NCBI RefSeq assembly: GCF_000260795.1
Contig: NZ_AJGU01000007.1
Location: forward strand, 1-64,000
DNA length: 64,000 bases
Source of the DNA: Treponema sp. JC4
GTDB lineage: Bacteria > Spirochaetota > Spirochaetia > Treponematales > Treponemataceae
Direction: 5' to 3'
Shown: positions 1-8,333 of the stretch, one piece after another
How the letters are laid out: every line of letters starts with the position of its first letter
Numbering within the stretch: the first letter of the stretch is position 1
Program-made: the position numbers and the translations under genes
Notes under the pieces: model-generated
Database searches by the model: none
What the model saw: only the letters and a program-made list of their open reading frames with translations
Told to the model about the DNA's origin: nothing

Positions 1-12
1 TCTCTTTCTTAA

Positions 13-441
13 TTAAAACAACTGATTTACCACTACGCTCTGTGGCTGAGGCTGAACAATATGACCGGTTCGTGAATAATTCTTATTGCGTGACTGAGGC
101 AGCGCCTTTTCCACAACCTGCTGAATAAAAGAACGGCTGATACTTACATAGCTTGCAAATGCTTTATTTTCTGCCTTGCATTTAAGAAGTTTTGAACGAA
201 GATTCAAGAGAGTTTCGCTGTACGAAGCAAGTTCATCTCTATTAATTGATTTCTGAAGTTTTTCCCGTCTTGTATCCAGAGTCTTAAAAGCATCTGACAT
301 AAGATTGATTTCTGAAATACTTGTCATAAGGTCATTCCAGTTCTTCTTTTCAACGGCAAGACGCAAAGCTGACTGTTCTTCAGTAATGTGATCAAGAAGA
401 TTGTTTTCATCTTCAAGAATGATTTTGAATTCTTCGTTCAT
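13..441 (-). CDS. FlgN-like flagellar chaperone (probable)
   Basis: A 142-residue, almost wholly helical, charged protein with no signal peptide, starting MNEEFKIILEDENNLLDHI. Length, heptad-like leucines and the glutamine/proline-rich C-terminal tail fit the FlgN family, cytoplasmic chaperones that hold the hook-filament junction proteins FlgK and FlgL before export. The stop lies 12 bp from the window edge and is followed on the same strand by a purine-rich stretch that could be the ribosome site of the next gene, which in this context might be flgK. The family call rests on length, composition and inferred context, because FlgN sequences are poorly conserved. A generic coiled-coil protein remains possible. 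Confidence 0.5.
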   Translation of the reverse strand: MNEEFKIILEDENNLLDHITEEQSALRLAVEKKNWNDLMTSISEINLMSDAFKTLDTRREKLQKSINRDELASYSETLLNLRSKLLKCKAENKAFASYVSISRSFIQQVVEKALPQSRNKNYSRTGHIVQPQPQSVVVNQLF

Positions 442-579
442 ATAATCTCCACAAGCCCCATCCTTTTGATACGGATTCGGTCTTTCAGTTATTCATCGGA
501 ATCTGAAAAAAAAGGTTTAGGGAAAAATCAAAAATTTCTATTAAAAATGTGAATTTTACTTTTATTAATAGAAAGGATA

Positions 580-608
580 TTGACCCGTAATCTTCCCTTT
601 CTTATAGT
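580..608 (+). promoter_or_regulatory. Promoter of the outer-membrane barrel gene
   Basis: Sigma-70-like promoter: TTGACC at 580-585, a 17-bp spacer and TATAGT at 603-608. The gene starts about 30 bp downstream behind an AAGGAG ribosome site. The long AT-rich stretch upstream (about 505-575) could act as an UP element. Confidence 0.6.
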
Positions 609-639
609 TAAAAAAACAATTTAATAAGGAGATTAAAAA

Positions 640-1233
640 ATGAAAAAAATTGTTACTGCCATCTGCCTTGCAATGGCAATGCTTGCAGGCTCAGTTTTTG
701 CAGCTGAAAAGAAAGATATCGGTATGTATGGAAAACTTACTATCGGTTATGCAACTATTACTTATTCTGAAAATGACTATAAACTGGACTTTTCACACTT
801 TGAACTTGCACCAGCCTTTGGGCTGACAAACCTTTTCCCTCTTCCTAACTTTGGAATTGAAGGCTTCTGTAACCTGGATTTTGGTGGCAAAAGCTGGGGA
901 ATTGTAGAATTCCAGTCTATTATGGTTGTACCAGGTGCAAGAGCAGTATGGGCTCCTCCTATTTCATTCTTCAGTGGAAAAACAGGAACCTGGCAGGATC
1001 AGCTGATTCCATATGCAGGAGCAGGTTTCTCTATCCCTATTGCATTCTATGAAGTGAAATCAAGATATCTTGATGAAAAATATAATGAAACAAAAGTTTA
1101 TTTTGACGGTGAATTCCAGCTTGGCTGCCGCTGGGCTTTTGATGAACACTGGGCTGTTCTTGCTGAAAATAACTTTGCATTTGGCGGACTTTTCAAATAT
1201 TCCTTCAACGCAGGTGCAATTTACAATTTCTAA
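640..1233 (+). CDS. Small outer-membrane beta-barrel protein
   Basis: A 197-residue protein with a clear Sec signal peptide (MKKIVTAICLAMAMLAGSVFA, cleavage near residue 21) and a mature part of alternating aromatic and polar strands ending in aromatic residues (AGAIYNF). That C-terminal pattern is typical of Bam-assembled barrels. It fits the 8-10 strand OmpW/opacity-like class. No specific ligand or channel function can be read from it. The start is fixed by AAGGAG eight bases upstream. It is transcribed alone. A short hairpin (CTTGC/GCAAG near 1242-1254) follows the stop but lacks a strong T-run. Confidence 0.65.
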   Translation: MKKIVTAICLAMAMLAGSVFAAEKKDIGMYGKLTIGYATITYSENDYKLDFSHFELAPAFGLTNLFPLPNFGIEGFCNLDFGGKSWGIVEFQSIMVVPGARAVWAPPISFFSGKTGTWQDQLIPYAGAGFSIPIAFYEVKSRYLDEKYNETKVYFDGEFQLGCRWAFDEHWAVLAENNFAFGGLFKYSFNAGAIYNF

Positions 1234-1297
1234 CAGGAATACTTGCAGTGCAAGCGTAAATTTTTCATAAATTTTCCAATATTTGCACAGCAGGCCA

Positions 1298-1326
1298 TTG
1301 ACTTTGAGAGCAAAAATCTGTTAAAC
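1298..1326 (+). promoter_or_regulatory. Promoter of tRNA-His
   Basis: TTGACT at 1298-1303, a 17-bp spacer, then the weaker TTAAAC at 1321-1326, placing the start about 18 bp ahead of tRNA-His. Confidence 0.45.
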
Positions 1327-1350
1327 TTTCAAAGTCTTAACGACAAATAC

Positions 1351-1423
1351 GGTGCCTATAGTTCAGCGGTAGAGCGCCAGATTGTGGATCTGGTTGTCGT
1401 CGGTTCGATCCCGACTAGGCACC
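1351..1423 (+). tRNA. tRNA-His(GTG)
   Basis: Complete cloverleaf. The anticodon loop TTGTGGA lies between CCAGA and TCTGG. An extra 5' G (position -1) faces the C discriminator, the identity mark of histidine tRNA. CCA is not encoded. Confidence 0.93.
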
Positions 1424-1427
1424 CTAA

Positions 1428-1457
1428 AACGAACAGCTTAATCTGTTCGTTTTTTTT
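1428..1457 (+). terminator. Intrinsic terminator after tRNA-His
   Basis: Perfect 8-bp stem ACGAACAG/CTGTTCGT with a six-base loop, followed by seven T residues. It separates tRNA-His from tRNA-Arg. Confidence 0.85.
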
Positions 1458-1476
1458 AGGCAGATTTTTCTGCAAT

Positions 1477-1551
1477 GCGCCTGTAGCTCATCTGGATCAG
1501 AGCGTCGGTCTTCGAAACCGAAGGTAGGAGGTTCGAGTCCTCTCAGACGCA
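1477..1551 (+). tRNA. tRNA-Arg(TCG)
   Basis: Cloverleaf with anticodon loop CTTCGAA (anticodon TCG, reading CGA and CGG). The acceptor stem GCGCCTG/CAGACGC contains a C4-A69 mismatch. The last 23 bases (1529-1551) recur exactly at 1661-1683, as left by site-specific integration into a tRNA 3' end. The mismatch could mean that the 3' end was supplied by an incoming element. CCA is not encoded. Confidence 0.88.
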
Positions 1552-1683
1552 CGTAAAATAAGGAAGGCAACTAAAAATTTCAGTTGCCCTAACGGGGACT
1601 CAGCGCCGTCCCCGTTGCCCCCTGCTAAGAGGATGTTCGCTTTCGCGAACGATTTTAAGCAGGTTCGAGTCCTCTCAGACGCA
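1529..1683 (+). repeat. Duplicated tRNA-Arg 3' end flanking a 109-bp hairpin insert
   Basis: A 23-bp exact direct repeat (1529-1551 and 1661-1683) covers the T-arm and 3' acceptor strand of tRNA-Arg. The 109 bp between the copies hold no ORF but three hairpins: GGCAACT/AGTTGCC (1566-1588), AACGGGGAC/GTCCCCGTT (1591-1616), and CCTGCT/AGCAGG enclosing GTTCGC/GCGAAC (1621-1663). The arrangement resembles attL/attR around a very short or deleted insert. A failed tandem tRNA duplication is the alternative. Confidence 0.7.
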
Positions 1684-1786
1684 GAACGGCACTTACCATG
1701 CTGTAAAAAAAATCAACAATTTTTGAAAAATCAAGATTCAACCCCTTGAACAAAATGCGCTGATTTGTTATATTACTAATCACTTC

Positions 1787-1859
1787 GGGCGACTAGCTCA
1801 GCTGGTAGAGCAACAGACTCTTAATCTGTGGGTCCGGGGTTCGATCCCCCGGTCGCTCA
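1787..1859 (+). tRNA. tRNA-Lys(CTT)
   Basis: Full cloverleaf with anticodon loop CTCTTAA between ACAGA and TCTGT, and acceptor GGGCGAC/GTCGCTC with one G-T pair. A consensus-like promoter (TTGAAC, 17 bp, TATATT) lies just upstream at about 1746-1774, so this tRNA probably heads its own transcript with Leu and Gly. Confidence 0.93.
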
Positions 1860-1887
1860 TCAAAAGAAAGGCTTGGCCTTAAATCAC

Positions 1888-1967
1888 GCGAGAGTGGTGA
1901 AATTGGCATACACGCTAGACTTAGGATCTAGTGCTTCGGCGTGAGGGTTCAAGTCCCTCCTCTCGCA
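1888..1967 (+). tRNA. tRNA-Leu(TAG)
   Basis: Class II tRNA with a long variable arm (TGCTTCGGCGT), acceptor GCGAGAG/CTCTCGC and anticodon loop CTTAGGA (anticodon TAG). It lies 28 bp after tRNA-Lys with no terminator between them. Confidence 0.92.
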
Positions 1968-2005
1968 ATTGTCTTTCCTGGACATTTGCAAAGGAAATAA
2001 ATCTT

Positions 2006-2077
2006 GCGGAAATAGCTCAGTGGTAGAGCGCCACCTTGCCAAGGTGGATGTCGCGGGTCCGACTCCCGTTTTCCGCT
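2006..2077 (+). tRNA. tRNA-Gly(GCC), copy 1
   Basis: Acceptor GCGGAAA/TTTCCGC, anticodon loop TTGCCAA between CCACC and GGTGG. Identical in sequence to the next tRNA. Confidence 0.92.
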
Positions 2078-2112
2078 CTACTTTTCAGAGACCTGAAAAC
2101 GCATAAAGCTTT

Positions 2113-2184
2113 GCGGAAATAGCTCAGTGGTAGAGCGCCACCTTGCCAAGGTGGATGTCGCGGGTCCGACTCCCGTTTTCCGCT
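2113..2184 (+). tRNA. tRNA-Gly(GCC), copy 2
   Basis: Exact duplicate of the preceding tRNA-Gly at a 107-bp offset. The 35-bp spacer is unique, so only the tRNA itself is duplicated. It is the last tRNA of the cluster. Confidence 0.92.
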
Positions 2185-2191
2185 CTAAATT

Positions 2192-2233
2192 AAAAAAAGC
2201 GATTCAGTTATAAATCTGAACCGCTTTTTTTTT
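2192..2233 (+). terminator. Intrinsic terminator of the tRNA cluster
   Basis: Imperfect stem AAAGCGATTCAG/CTGAACCGCTTT (one mismatch) followed by a run of nine or more T. Confidence 0.8.
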
Positions 2234-2291
2234 ATAATTTTGAACTTTACTGCCCCTGCCGGCAGTTAATTTTATTTAAGGGGTTACCACC

Positions 2292-3641
2292 GTGAAACTT
2301 ACAAAAGAATTCACAAATTTGGAAAAATCTGCAGTAAAACTGACAGTAACAATTGCAAAAGCTGACGTAGAGCAGTCTTACAAATCTACTTTGTCAAAGT
2401 ATGTAAAAAACGCACAGATTCCTGGCTTCCGCAAAGGTCACGTACCGGCAAATGTTCTTGAGCGCAAATATGGTGATTCCCTTAAGGCTGACGCACTCGG
2501 AGAGCTCATTGATTCTTCATTGAATGAAATCTTCCAGAACGAAACAGACAACCGCCCTCTTCCATACGCACAGCCAGTTATGGACAAGGCTCCTGAATTG
2601 GACGTAACAAAAGACCTTACATATACAGTAACTTACGATGTATTCCCAAAAGTATCTGTAAAAGATTTCTCTGGAATCACAGTAAAAGAACCACAGGTTA
2701 CAATTTCTGATGCAGACTTGAACGACGAGCTCAAGGCTATGCAGGAACGCAACGCTATGGTTGTTGATAAGAAGGACGGAGTAGTTGCAAAAGACAACAT
2801 CGTAACAATCAACTACTCAGAAATTGGTGAAGACGGAAAAGAAATTGCTGGTTCAAAACGCCAGGATTACGTATTCACAGTAGGAACAGGTGAAAACCTC
2901 TACAAAATCGATGACGAAATCATCGGTATGAAGAAAGACGAAACTAAAGAAATCACAAAATCTTTCAAGAAAGATTACGAAGATTCTGACCTTGCAGGAA
3001 AAACAGTAAAACTTTCAGTAACTGTTACAGCTGTAAAAGTTCGCGACCTTCCAGCTCTTGATGATGACTTTGCTCAGGACTGCAACGCTAAATACAAGAC
3101 TCTTGCAGACATGAAAGCTGACATCACAAAGAATATGGAAGCTGCAAAGAACCGCCGTGTTCGCGAAATGAAAAACAACTCACTTCTTGAACAGCTTGTT
3201 GAAAAGAACAAGTTCGACATCCCGGCTTCTATGCTTCAGGCAGAACTTGACGGCCGCTGGAGAATGATGGCTCAGCAGTTCCAGACAAGCCCAGAACAGC
3301 TTGAAAAAATGGTTTCAGCATCTGGTCAGACAAAAGAAGCTATGCTTACTCAGTGGACTGGCGATTCTGAAAAAATGCTTAAATCTAGAATCATCGTTGA
3401 TGCACTTCTTAAAGAGCGCAATATCAGCGTAACTCCAGAAGAAATCGAAAAACGCTATGCAGAAATTGCAGAAGAAGGCGGAATGACTGTAGAAGAAGTT
3501 AAAAAGCACTATTCTGACGCTCGTGCAAAAGAATACCTCATCGATGATACAAAAGAAAACAAGCTTTATGATGAACTTTACAAAGAAGTTAAAGTTGCAA
3601 AAGGCGACAAACTTTCTTTCAAAGAACTTTTCAATAACTAA
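2292..3641 (+). CDS. tig: Trigger factor, ribosome-associated chaperone
   Basis: A 449-residue protein of normal trigger-factor length and three-domain order: an N-terminal ribosome-binding domain with the signature IPGFRKGHVPANVLERKYG at about residues 42-60, a central FKBP-type PPIase domain (about 160-245), and a helical C-terminal chaperone domain. It binds L23 at the exit tunnel and shields nascent chains. GTG is used as start, with AAGGGG eight bases upstream. It precedes clpP-clpX, the classical tig-clpP-clpX order, but a strong terminator separates it from clpP. Codon use is clearly biased (GAA, AAA, CTT), consistent with high expression. Confidence 0.95.
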   Translation: MKLTKEFTNLEKSAVKLTVTIAKADVEQSYKSTLSKYVKNAQIPGFRKGHVPANVLERKYGDSLKADALGELIDSSLNEIFQNETDNRPLPYAQPVMDKAPELDVTKDLTYTVTYDVFPKVSVKDFSGITVKEPQVTISDADLNDELKAMQERNAMVVDKKDGVVAKDNIVTINYSEIGEDGKEIAGSKRQDYVFTVGTGENLYKIDDEIIGMKKDETKEITKSFKKDYEDSDLAGKTVKLSVTVTAVKVRDLPALDDDFAQDCNAKYKTLADMKADITKNMEAAKNRRVREMKNNSLLEQLVEKNKFDIPASMLQAELDGRWRMMAQQFQTSPEQLEKMVSASGQTKEAMLTQWTGDSEKMLKSRIIVDALLKERNISVTPEEIEKRYAEIAEEGGMTVEEVKKHYSDARAKEYLIDDTKENKLYDELYKEVKVAKGDKLSFKELFNN

Positions 3642-3667
3642 TAGCTGAAAGTTTATCTTTCACCAGA

Positions 3668-3711
3668 AAATCCTTCGGAGCTGCACAAAACCGCCCGAAG
3701 GATTTTTTTTT
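3668..3711 (+). terminator. Intrinsic terminator after tig
   Basis: A 10-bp perfect stem AATCCTTCGG/CCGAAGGATT with a 16-base loop and nine T residues. A separate promoter for clpP probably lies in the AT-rich stretch 3735-3775. Confidence 0.88.
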
Positions 3712-3800
3712 GCTGATTTTATAATATCACTACCCTTTTTTGCATTTTTTCATTATATTAATAAAGTACGAATTTTTATTTTCATAACAGGATGATTTTT

Positions 3801-4400
3801 ATGAACGAACAGCAGAATACTCTTGTACCTTACGTTGTAGAAAAAACAGGAAATGGAGAGAGAACATACGATATTTTTTCTCGTCTTTTAAAAGACAGAA
3901 TCGTTTTCATTGACGGCGAAATTAACGATGCTTCTGCAGACCTTGCAGTTGCTCAGATTCTTTTCCTTGAATCAGAAAATCCAGATAAAGATATCAGCGT
4001 TTACATCAACTCACCTGGTGGAAGCGTTACAGCAGGCCTTGCAATCTACGATACAATGCAGTACGTAAAATGTGACATTCAGACAATCTGTATGGGACAG
4101 GCTGCTTCAATGGGTGCAATTCTTCTTGCAGGAGGAACTGCAGGAAAACGCTATGCACTTCCTTCAAGCCGCGTTATGATTCATCAGCCTTGGGGCGGTG
4201 TTCAGGGACAGGAAAGTGACATTTCCATTCAGGCAAAGGAAATTATCCGTCTTAAAAAACTTTCGATTGAATACTTTGCTCATCATACAAAAAAATCAAT
4301 CGACGAAGTAGCAAAAGATATGGAACGTGATTATTACATGTCAGCACAGGACGCGCTTGCATACGGAATTGTAGATCACGTAATGCCTTCTAGAAAATAA
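3801..4400 (+). CDS. clpP: ATP-dependent Clp protease proteolytic subunit
   Basis: Serine protease of the ClpP family, about 199 residues. The Ser-His-Asp triad is visible: the Ser in GQAASMGA, the His in MIHQPWGG and the Asp in [11 protein letters not shown]. It forms the tetradecameric barrel that degrades substrates fed by ClpX. An in-frame ATG lies nine bases further upstream (3792), but the ribosome site ACAGGATG suits the ATG at 3801. It is followed after 23 bp by clpX, almost certainly co-transcribed. Confidence 0.95.
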   Translation: MNEQQNTLVPYVVEKTGNGERTYDIFSRLLKDRIVFIDGEINDASADLAVAQILFLESENPDKDISVYINSPGGSVTAGLAIYDTMQYVKCDIQTICMGQAASMGAILLAGGTAGKRYALPSSRVMIHQPWGGVQGQESDISIQAKEIIRLKKLSIEYFAHHTKKSIDEVAKDMERDYYMSAQDALAYGIVDHVMPSRK

Positions 4401-4423
4401 ATTATCAATTACTGGAGATAACA

Positions 4424-5698
4424 ATGGGTCTTTTTAGTTCACCTAATGATAAATATTGTTTTTTCTGCGGCAGCACAGCCGGCAAAGACAGAAAATTGAT
4501 TTCCGGACCATCTGGCAATTCATTTATCTGTGACAAGTGTGTTGCAATCTGCTCAGGTATTCTTGAACAGCAGGCAGCAGACGTTCTTCCAATTGAACTG
4601 GATAACGTTCCAACACCAAAAGAATTTAAAGCTTACCTTGATCAGTATGTTGTTGGTCAGGATGATGCAAAAAAAGTTCTTTCGGTTGCCGTATACAACC
4701 ACTACAAAAGAATGTCTTCGGCACAGGCTCTTCAGACAGAAGAAAATGCCGTTAAAATTGAAAAATCAAACGTTCTTTTGATTGGACCAACAGGAAGCGG
4801 AAAAACCCTTCTTGCAAAAACACTGGCTCAGAAGCTTAAGGTTCCTTTTGCAATTGCAGATGCCACTACCCTTACAGAAGCCGGTTATGTTGGTGAAGAC
4901 GTAGAAAACGTTCTTCTTAAACTGATTAATGCCGCAGACGGAAATATTGAAGCTGCAGAACGCGGAATTATCTTTATTGATGAAATTGATAAGATTGCCC
5001 GCAAATCTGAAAACACCTCTATTACCCGCGATGTGAGCGGTGAAGGTGTTCAGCAGGCACTTTTGAAGATTATTGAAGGTACAGTTGCAAGCGTTCCTCC
5101 TCAGGGCGGCCGCAAGCACCCTAATCAGGAAATGCTTCAGATTGATACAACAAACATCCTCTTTATTTTGGGTGGTGCCTTTGTTGGTCTTGATAAGATT
5201 GTTGAACAGCGTGTTTACGCTCATTCTATGGGCTTTGGTTCAAACATCGGACAGATGGATGAAACTCAGAAGATGAAGCTGCTTTCTCAGGTAACACCGG
5301 ACGACCTTGTAAAGTTCGGTCTTATTCCAGAACTTATTGGTCGTATGCCAATTACCTGTGCCCTCAAAGAGCTTACACAGGATGACCTTGTTTCTGTTCT
5401 TACAGAACCTAAAAACGCAATTACAAAGCAATTCCAGGCAAGCTTTAAGATTGATGATGTTGATCTTTCTTTTGAAGACGACGCTATCCAGGAAATTGCT
5501 GCTGAAGCTATCCGCCAGAAGACCGGTGCACGAGGACTTCGCACAATTGTAGAAAAGATGCTCATGGACATTATGTTTGAAGTGCCGGATATTGAAGGCA
5601 AAAAATCTGTAAAGATTACAAAAGATGTAGTTTTGCAGAAAGAAAAAGACGTAATGAAACTTGTGCAGCGACAGGGCGGACAAATAGAATCTGCATAA
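4424..5698 (+). CDS. clpX: ATP-dependent Clp protease ATP-binding subunit ClpX
   Basis: AAA+ unfoldase of 424 residues. It has the N-terminal zinc-binding domain (CFFCG near residue 12 and CDKCV near 36), Walker A GPTGSGKT (about 122-129), Walker [10 protein letters not shown] (about 184-192), sensor and arginine-finger regions, and the ClpP-contacting loop around [19 protein letters not shown]. It unfolds tagged substrates and delivers them to ClpP. Start from ATG with GGAG upstream. The stop codon overlaps the start of a long inverted-repeat element shared with the convergent helicase gene. Confidence 0.96.
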   Translation: MGLFSSPNDKYCFFCGSTAGKDRKLISGPSGNSFICDKCVAICSGILEQQAADVLPIELDNVPTPKEFKAYLDQYVVGQDDAKKVLSVAVYNHYKRMSSAQALQTEENAVKIEKSNVLLIGPTGSGKTLLAKTLAQKLKVPFAIADATTLTEAGYVGEDVENVLLKLINAADGNIEAAERGIIFIDEIDKIARKSENTSITRDVSGEGVQQALLKIIEGTVASVPPQGGRKHPNQEMLQIDTTNILFILGGAFVGLDKIVEQRVYAHSMGFGSNIGQMDETQKMKLLSQVTPDDLVKFGLIPELIGRMPITCALKELTQDDLVSVLTEPKNAITKQFQASFKIDDVDLSFEDDAIQEIAAEAIRQKTGARGLRTIVEKMLMDIMFEVPDIEGKKSVKITKDVVLQKEKDVMKLVQRQGGQIESA

Positions 5699-5820
5699 AA
5701 ATGCGCGAGCGAAGGTGCGGTTTCAAACTGCGGGTGCAGGATATTTTGAAATTTGACTCGCTGTCGCCCGCACCTGCAATGCAGTTTGAAAGCACACCCT
5801 TCGCTCGCGCGTTTTTATGC
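5693..5820. repeat. Long inverted-repeat element between convergent genes (element A)
   Basis: A 128-bp element with near-perfect outer arms (GCATAAAAATGCGCGAGCG and its complement) starting inside the clpX stop region. A second interrupted stem (GGTTTCAAACTGC/GCAGTTTGAAAGC, then GGTGC/GCACC) lies inside. A-runs and T-runs at the ends make it a plausible bidirectional terminator for clpX and the leftward helicase. Its outer motif GCGCGAGCGAAGG resembles the ends of the 27.97, 39.56 and 58.91 kb elements. Confidence 0.75.
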
Positions 5821-5825
5821 AAAAT

Positions 5826-6953
5826 CTAATTTTCCCCAGGTGCTACAATCTCTCCGTTGTATACCTCTTTCGGGTAAACTACAATGCCCAGTTTCTTTTC
5901 CAGAGCGGCGTATTTCCGCATTTCGTATTCATCGCCGATTACCACATTTATTCCAGATTTTCCGGCGCGGGCTGTACGGCCGCTGCGGTGAATAAAGAAA
6001 TCTTCGTCTTCCGGTAAATCCATCTGAATTACGTGAGAAATATTTGCAATATCAAGTCCTCGCGCAGCAAGGTCACTTGTAATTAAAATTTTACACTTCC
6101 CGCTTCTGAATTTGTCGATTGCGGCTTTACGAAGCTGCTTGTCTGCCTTGGCGTGTAAAGCCATACAGTCAACTTTTTTGAAACGCAATTTGGTATAAAT
6201 ATTTTCTACCTGGTCAGCCCGGCTTGTAAAAATCAAAATCTTTTGATAATCGCAGGCAGCGATGAATTTTCTTAAAGTTTCAATTTTATCGCGGTTTTCG
6301 GCATAAATTGCCCAGTGGGTAATCCGCTTGCGAAGAACATCTTCTGCAGGAAGTACTACGTTTTCTATTCCAGCAAAAAAGATTTTTGTCTGCTTGTTTA
6401 AGGTTGCGGTACAGGCAATCACCTGACTTTCCTTTGGAACTAAAAGACGCAGGGCATCAGATTCCTCAAAAAGTTCCTTACGCACAAGACGGTCTGTTTC
6501 ATCAAAAACAATTGCCTTGAGCCCGCTGATTTTAAGTTTTTTAAGGCGGATAAGCTCAACAAGACGGGCAGGAGTTCCAATTACCAGGAAGGGCTTTTCT
6601 TTAAGAGTTTCTATCTGGCGCTTAATCGGGGCTCCGCCAATAAAGAGAGCCGTTTTCTTTTCTGTAATCTGCTTAGCGGCCTGATTAATCTGAGAAGCCA
6701 GCTCAAACGTAGGAGCAACGATAAGAATCTTAACAGCGTCAGCTGTTACATCATCATTTTCTCCATAATTCTGAATTAAAGGCAGAAGATATGCAAAGGT
6801 TTTTCCAGTTCCGGTTTCTGACTGAAAAATCACATTCTTTTTTTCTAAAATACGGGGAATAATTTCGTTCTGAACGGCAGTCGGCTCTTTAATTCCAAGT
6901 TCAGTCAGTTTCTGATTAAGATTTTCTGATAATAAGGTGAATGCGTTTTTCAT
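5826..6953 (-). CDS. DEAD-box RNA helicase (short form)
   Basis: ATP-dependent RNA helicase core of about 375 residues with both RecA lobes and little else. It shows Q motif (PTAVQNEIIP), motif I SETGTGKT, Ia PTFELA, Ib TPARL, motif II as DETD rather than DEAD, III SAT-like CTATL, V DLAARGLD and VI HRSGRTARAG. The motif II change still keeps the catalytic Asp-Glu. Likely roles are RNA structure remodelling in ribosome assembly or mRNA decay. The start was moved to the second ATG (6953), which follows TTTTAGGTCT. It is divergent from the glycosyltransferase gene. Confidence 0.88.
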   Translation of the reverse strand: MKNAFTLLSENLNQKLTELGIKEPTAVQNEIIPRILEKKNVIFQSETGTGKTFAYLLPLIQNYGENDDVTADAVKILIVAPTFELASQINQAAKQITEKKTALFIGGAPIKRQIETLKEKPFLVIGTPARLVELIRLKKLKISGLKAIVFDETDRLVRKELFEESDALRLLVPKESQVIACTATLNKQTKIFFAGIENVVLPAEDVLRKRITHWAIYAENRDKIETLRKFIAACDYQKILIFTSRADQVENIYTKLRFKKVDCMALHAKADKQLRKAAIDKFRSGKCKILITSDLAARGLDIANISHVIQMDLPEDEDFFIHRSGRTARAGKSGINVVIGDEYEMRKYAALEKKLGIVVYPKEVYNGEIVAPGEN

Positions 6954-7000
6954 AGACCTAAAATATAGCATACAGGCGCAAAAAATGATATATTAGAAGA

Positions 7001-8122
7001 ATGATAAAAGTTGGCATCGATACGTTCGGCTGTGATCACGGAAGATCGGGACTTGGTTCCTGTCTTTTTTATTTGACTTCAAATCTTCCGTCTGATGATG
7101 AAGACATTCAGTTCGAACTTTTTGGCTCAGAAACAGACCGTTTTACCTTTACAGAAAATAATGGATTTCCATATCAGGCAGTTCAACTTGCGGACAATCC
7201 CAAGTCAGAAGGAAGCTGGCATCACAGAAGCGGAATCAAGTTTTTTGTGATGAAAAATAACTATGATTTAGTTATTTATCCGGCCGTTTCAAAGGTATTT
7301 CCCTTTACCTTCATTAAAAATGGAATTGCAATTGTAAACACAGTGCTTTCCGCTGCAATTGAGAAAATGAGTTTTCTGCATAAAAAACTTTTGAAACACG
7401 GACTTAAAAACGTAAAAGTTATTATTGCGGGAACAAATTACATCAAAAAAGATCTGGTAAAGCTTGGAATCCCGGAAGAAAAAATCCGTGTTATTTACAA
7501 CGGAATTGACCATAAGCTTTTTTATCCAAAAGTTCTTGGTGATGAAGAGGCTGTTGAGGTTTCACCTTTCAGCATCAAACGTCCCTACTTTATTTATGGC
7601 TCAAAGCTTTCTGATAAGAACAAAAAGCACATTGAACTGATTAAGGCTTTTGAAATCTTCAAAAAAAATACAGGTCTTCCCCACCGTCTGGTACTTGCAG
7701 GCGAAGACGGAGATTACGCCAAAGAAGTTCATAAAGCAGTTTTCGAAAGTGAATATGCCTCGGACATTTTTCTTACAGGCTTTTTTCCTCACGAAAGCTT
7801 TGCAACCCTTTATGCCGGAGCCGAAGCCTGCATTTTCCCAAGCGTAAATGAAGGAATAGGACTTCCTGTTCTTGAAGCCATGGCCTGCGGAATCCCGGTT
7901 TTGTGTTCTAATGCCGGTGCACTGAAAGAAGTAGGCGGCCACGCGCCTTTGTATTTCAATTCAAATAACCCTGCCGAAATTGCTGCCGCAATGCAGAAAG
8001 TCATAGAAGACAAAGATTTACGCGACAAAATGACCGACCTAGGCAACATGCAGGCCGGTAAGTACAACTGGAGTGACACCGTTGAAAAACTAATAAAAGT
8101 AATTAAAGAGATTAGCGCTTAG
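7001..8122 (+). CDS. Glycosyltransferase family 4 (GT-B fold)
   Basis: A 373-residue retaining glycosyltransferase. The C-terminal nucleotide-sugar half carries the family signature: KHIELIKAFEIF, VLAGEDGDY, VFLTGF-type strand, then EGIGLPVLEAMACGIPVLCSNAGALKEVGG with the E-x7-E motif. The N-terminal half starts MIKVGIDTFG and contains the usual NYIKKDLVKLGIPEEKIRVIYNGID segment. No membrane segments. It probably adds a sugar to a surface or flagellar glycan, but donor and acceptor cannot be deduced. It stands alone, divergent from the helicase. Confidence 0.85.
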   Translation: MIKVGIDTFGCDHGRSGLGSCLFYLTSNLPSDDEDIQFELFGSETDRFTFTENNGFPYQAVQLADNPKSEGSWHHRSGIKFFVMKNNYDLVIYPAVSKVFPFTFIKNGIAIVNTVLSAAIEKMSFLHKKLLKHGLKNVKVIIAGTNYIKKDLVKLGIPEEKIRVIYNGIDHKLFYPKVLGDEEAVEVSPFSIKRPYFIYGSKLSDKNKKHIELIKAFEIFKKNTGLPHRLVLAGEDGDYAKEVHKAVFESEYASDIFLTGFFPHESFATLYAGAEACIFPSVNEGIGLPVLEAMACGIPVLCSNAGALKEVGGHAPLYFNSNNPAEIAAAMQKVIEDKDLRDKMTDLGNMQAGKYNWSDTVEKLIKVIKEISA

Positions 8123-8129
8123 GAAGAAT

Positions 8130-8267
8130 AAAATGCGTAGCGGGGTTCGACATTCGCGACGCATTGAGCTTGGCAAGGATAGAGACACAAACTGAACCAA
8201 GACAATTTTTTTTATCCTTGCCAGCTCACCGCAGAGCGAATGGCGGTTCCCGCGAAAGCATTTTTTT
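8130..8267. repeat. Long hairpin element downstream of the glycosyltransferase (element B)
   Basis: A 138-bp intergenic element with outer arms AAAATGC/GCATTTT, a purine-rich internal loop, a stem GTTCGACATTCGC/GCGAATGGCGGTTC and an inner stem AGCTTGGCAAGGATA/TATCCTTGCCAGCT. It begins eight bases after the stop codon. It shares size, position and outer pattern with element A and the three covarying elements, but the core differs. It probably ends the upstream transcript. Confidence 0.65.
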
Positions 8268-8333
8268 GTTATTTGTAGAACTAATCTCTATAAATCGCTA
8301 TAATTATTAGACTAATTTTTTAAGGAATATTTT

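Noticed and set aside
1243-1527. A 94-codon open frame across the tRNA-His/Arg region
   Set aside because: It runs through a tRNA, a terminator and part of another tRNA, and its product has no protein-like features.
2006-2184. The duplicated tRNA-Gly as an integration scar
   Set aside because: The whole tRNA is duplicated with a unique spacer, an ordinary tandem gene duplication.
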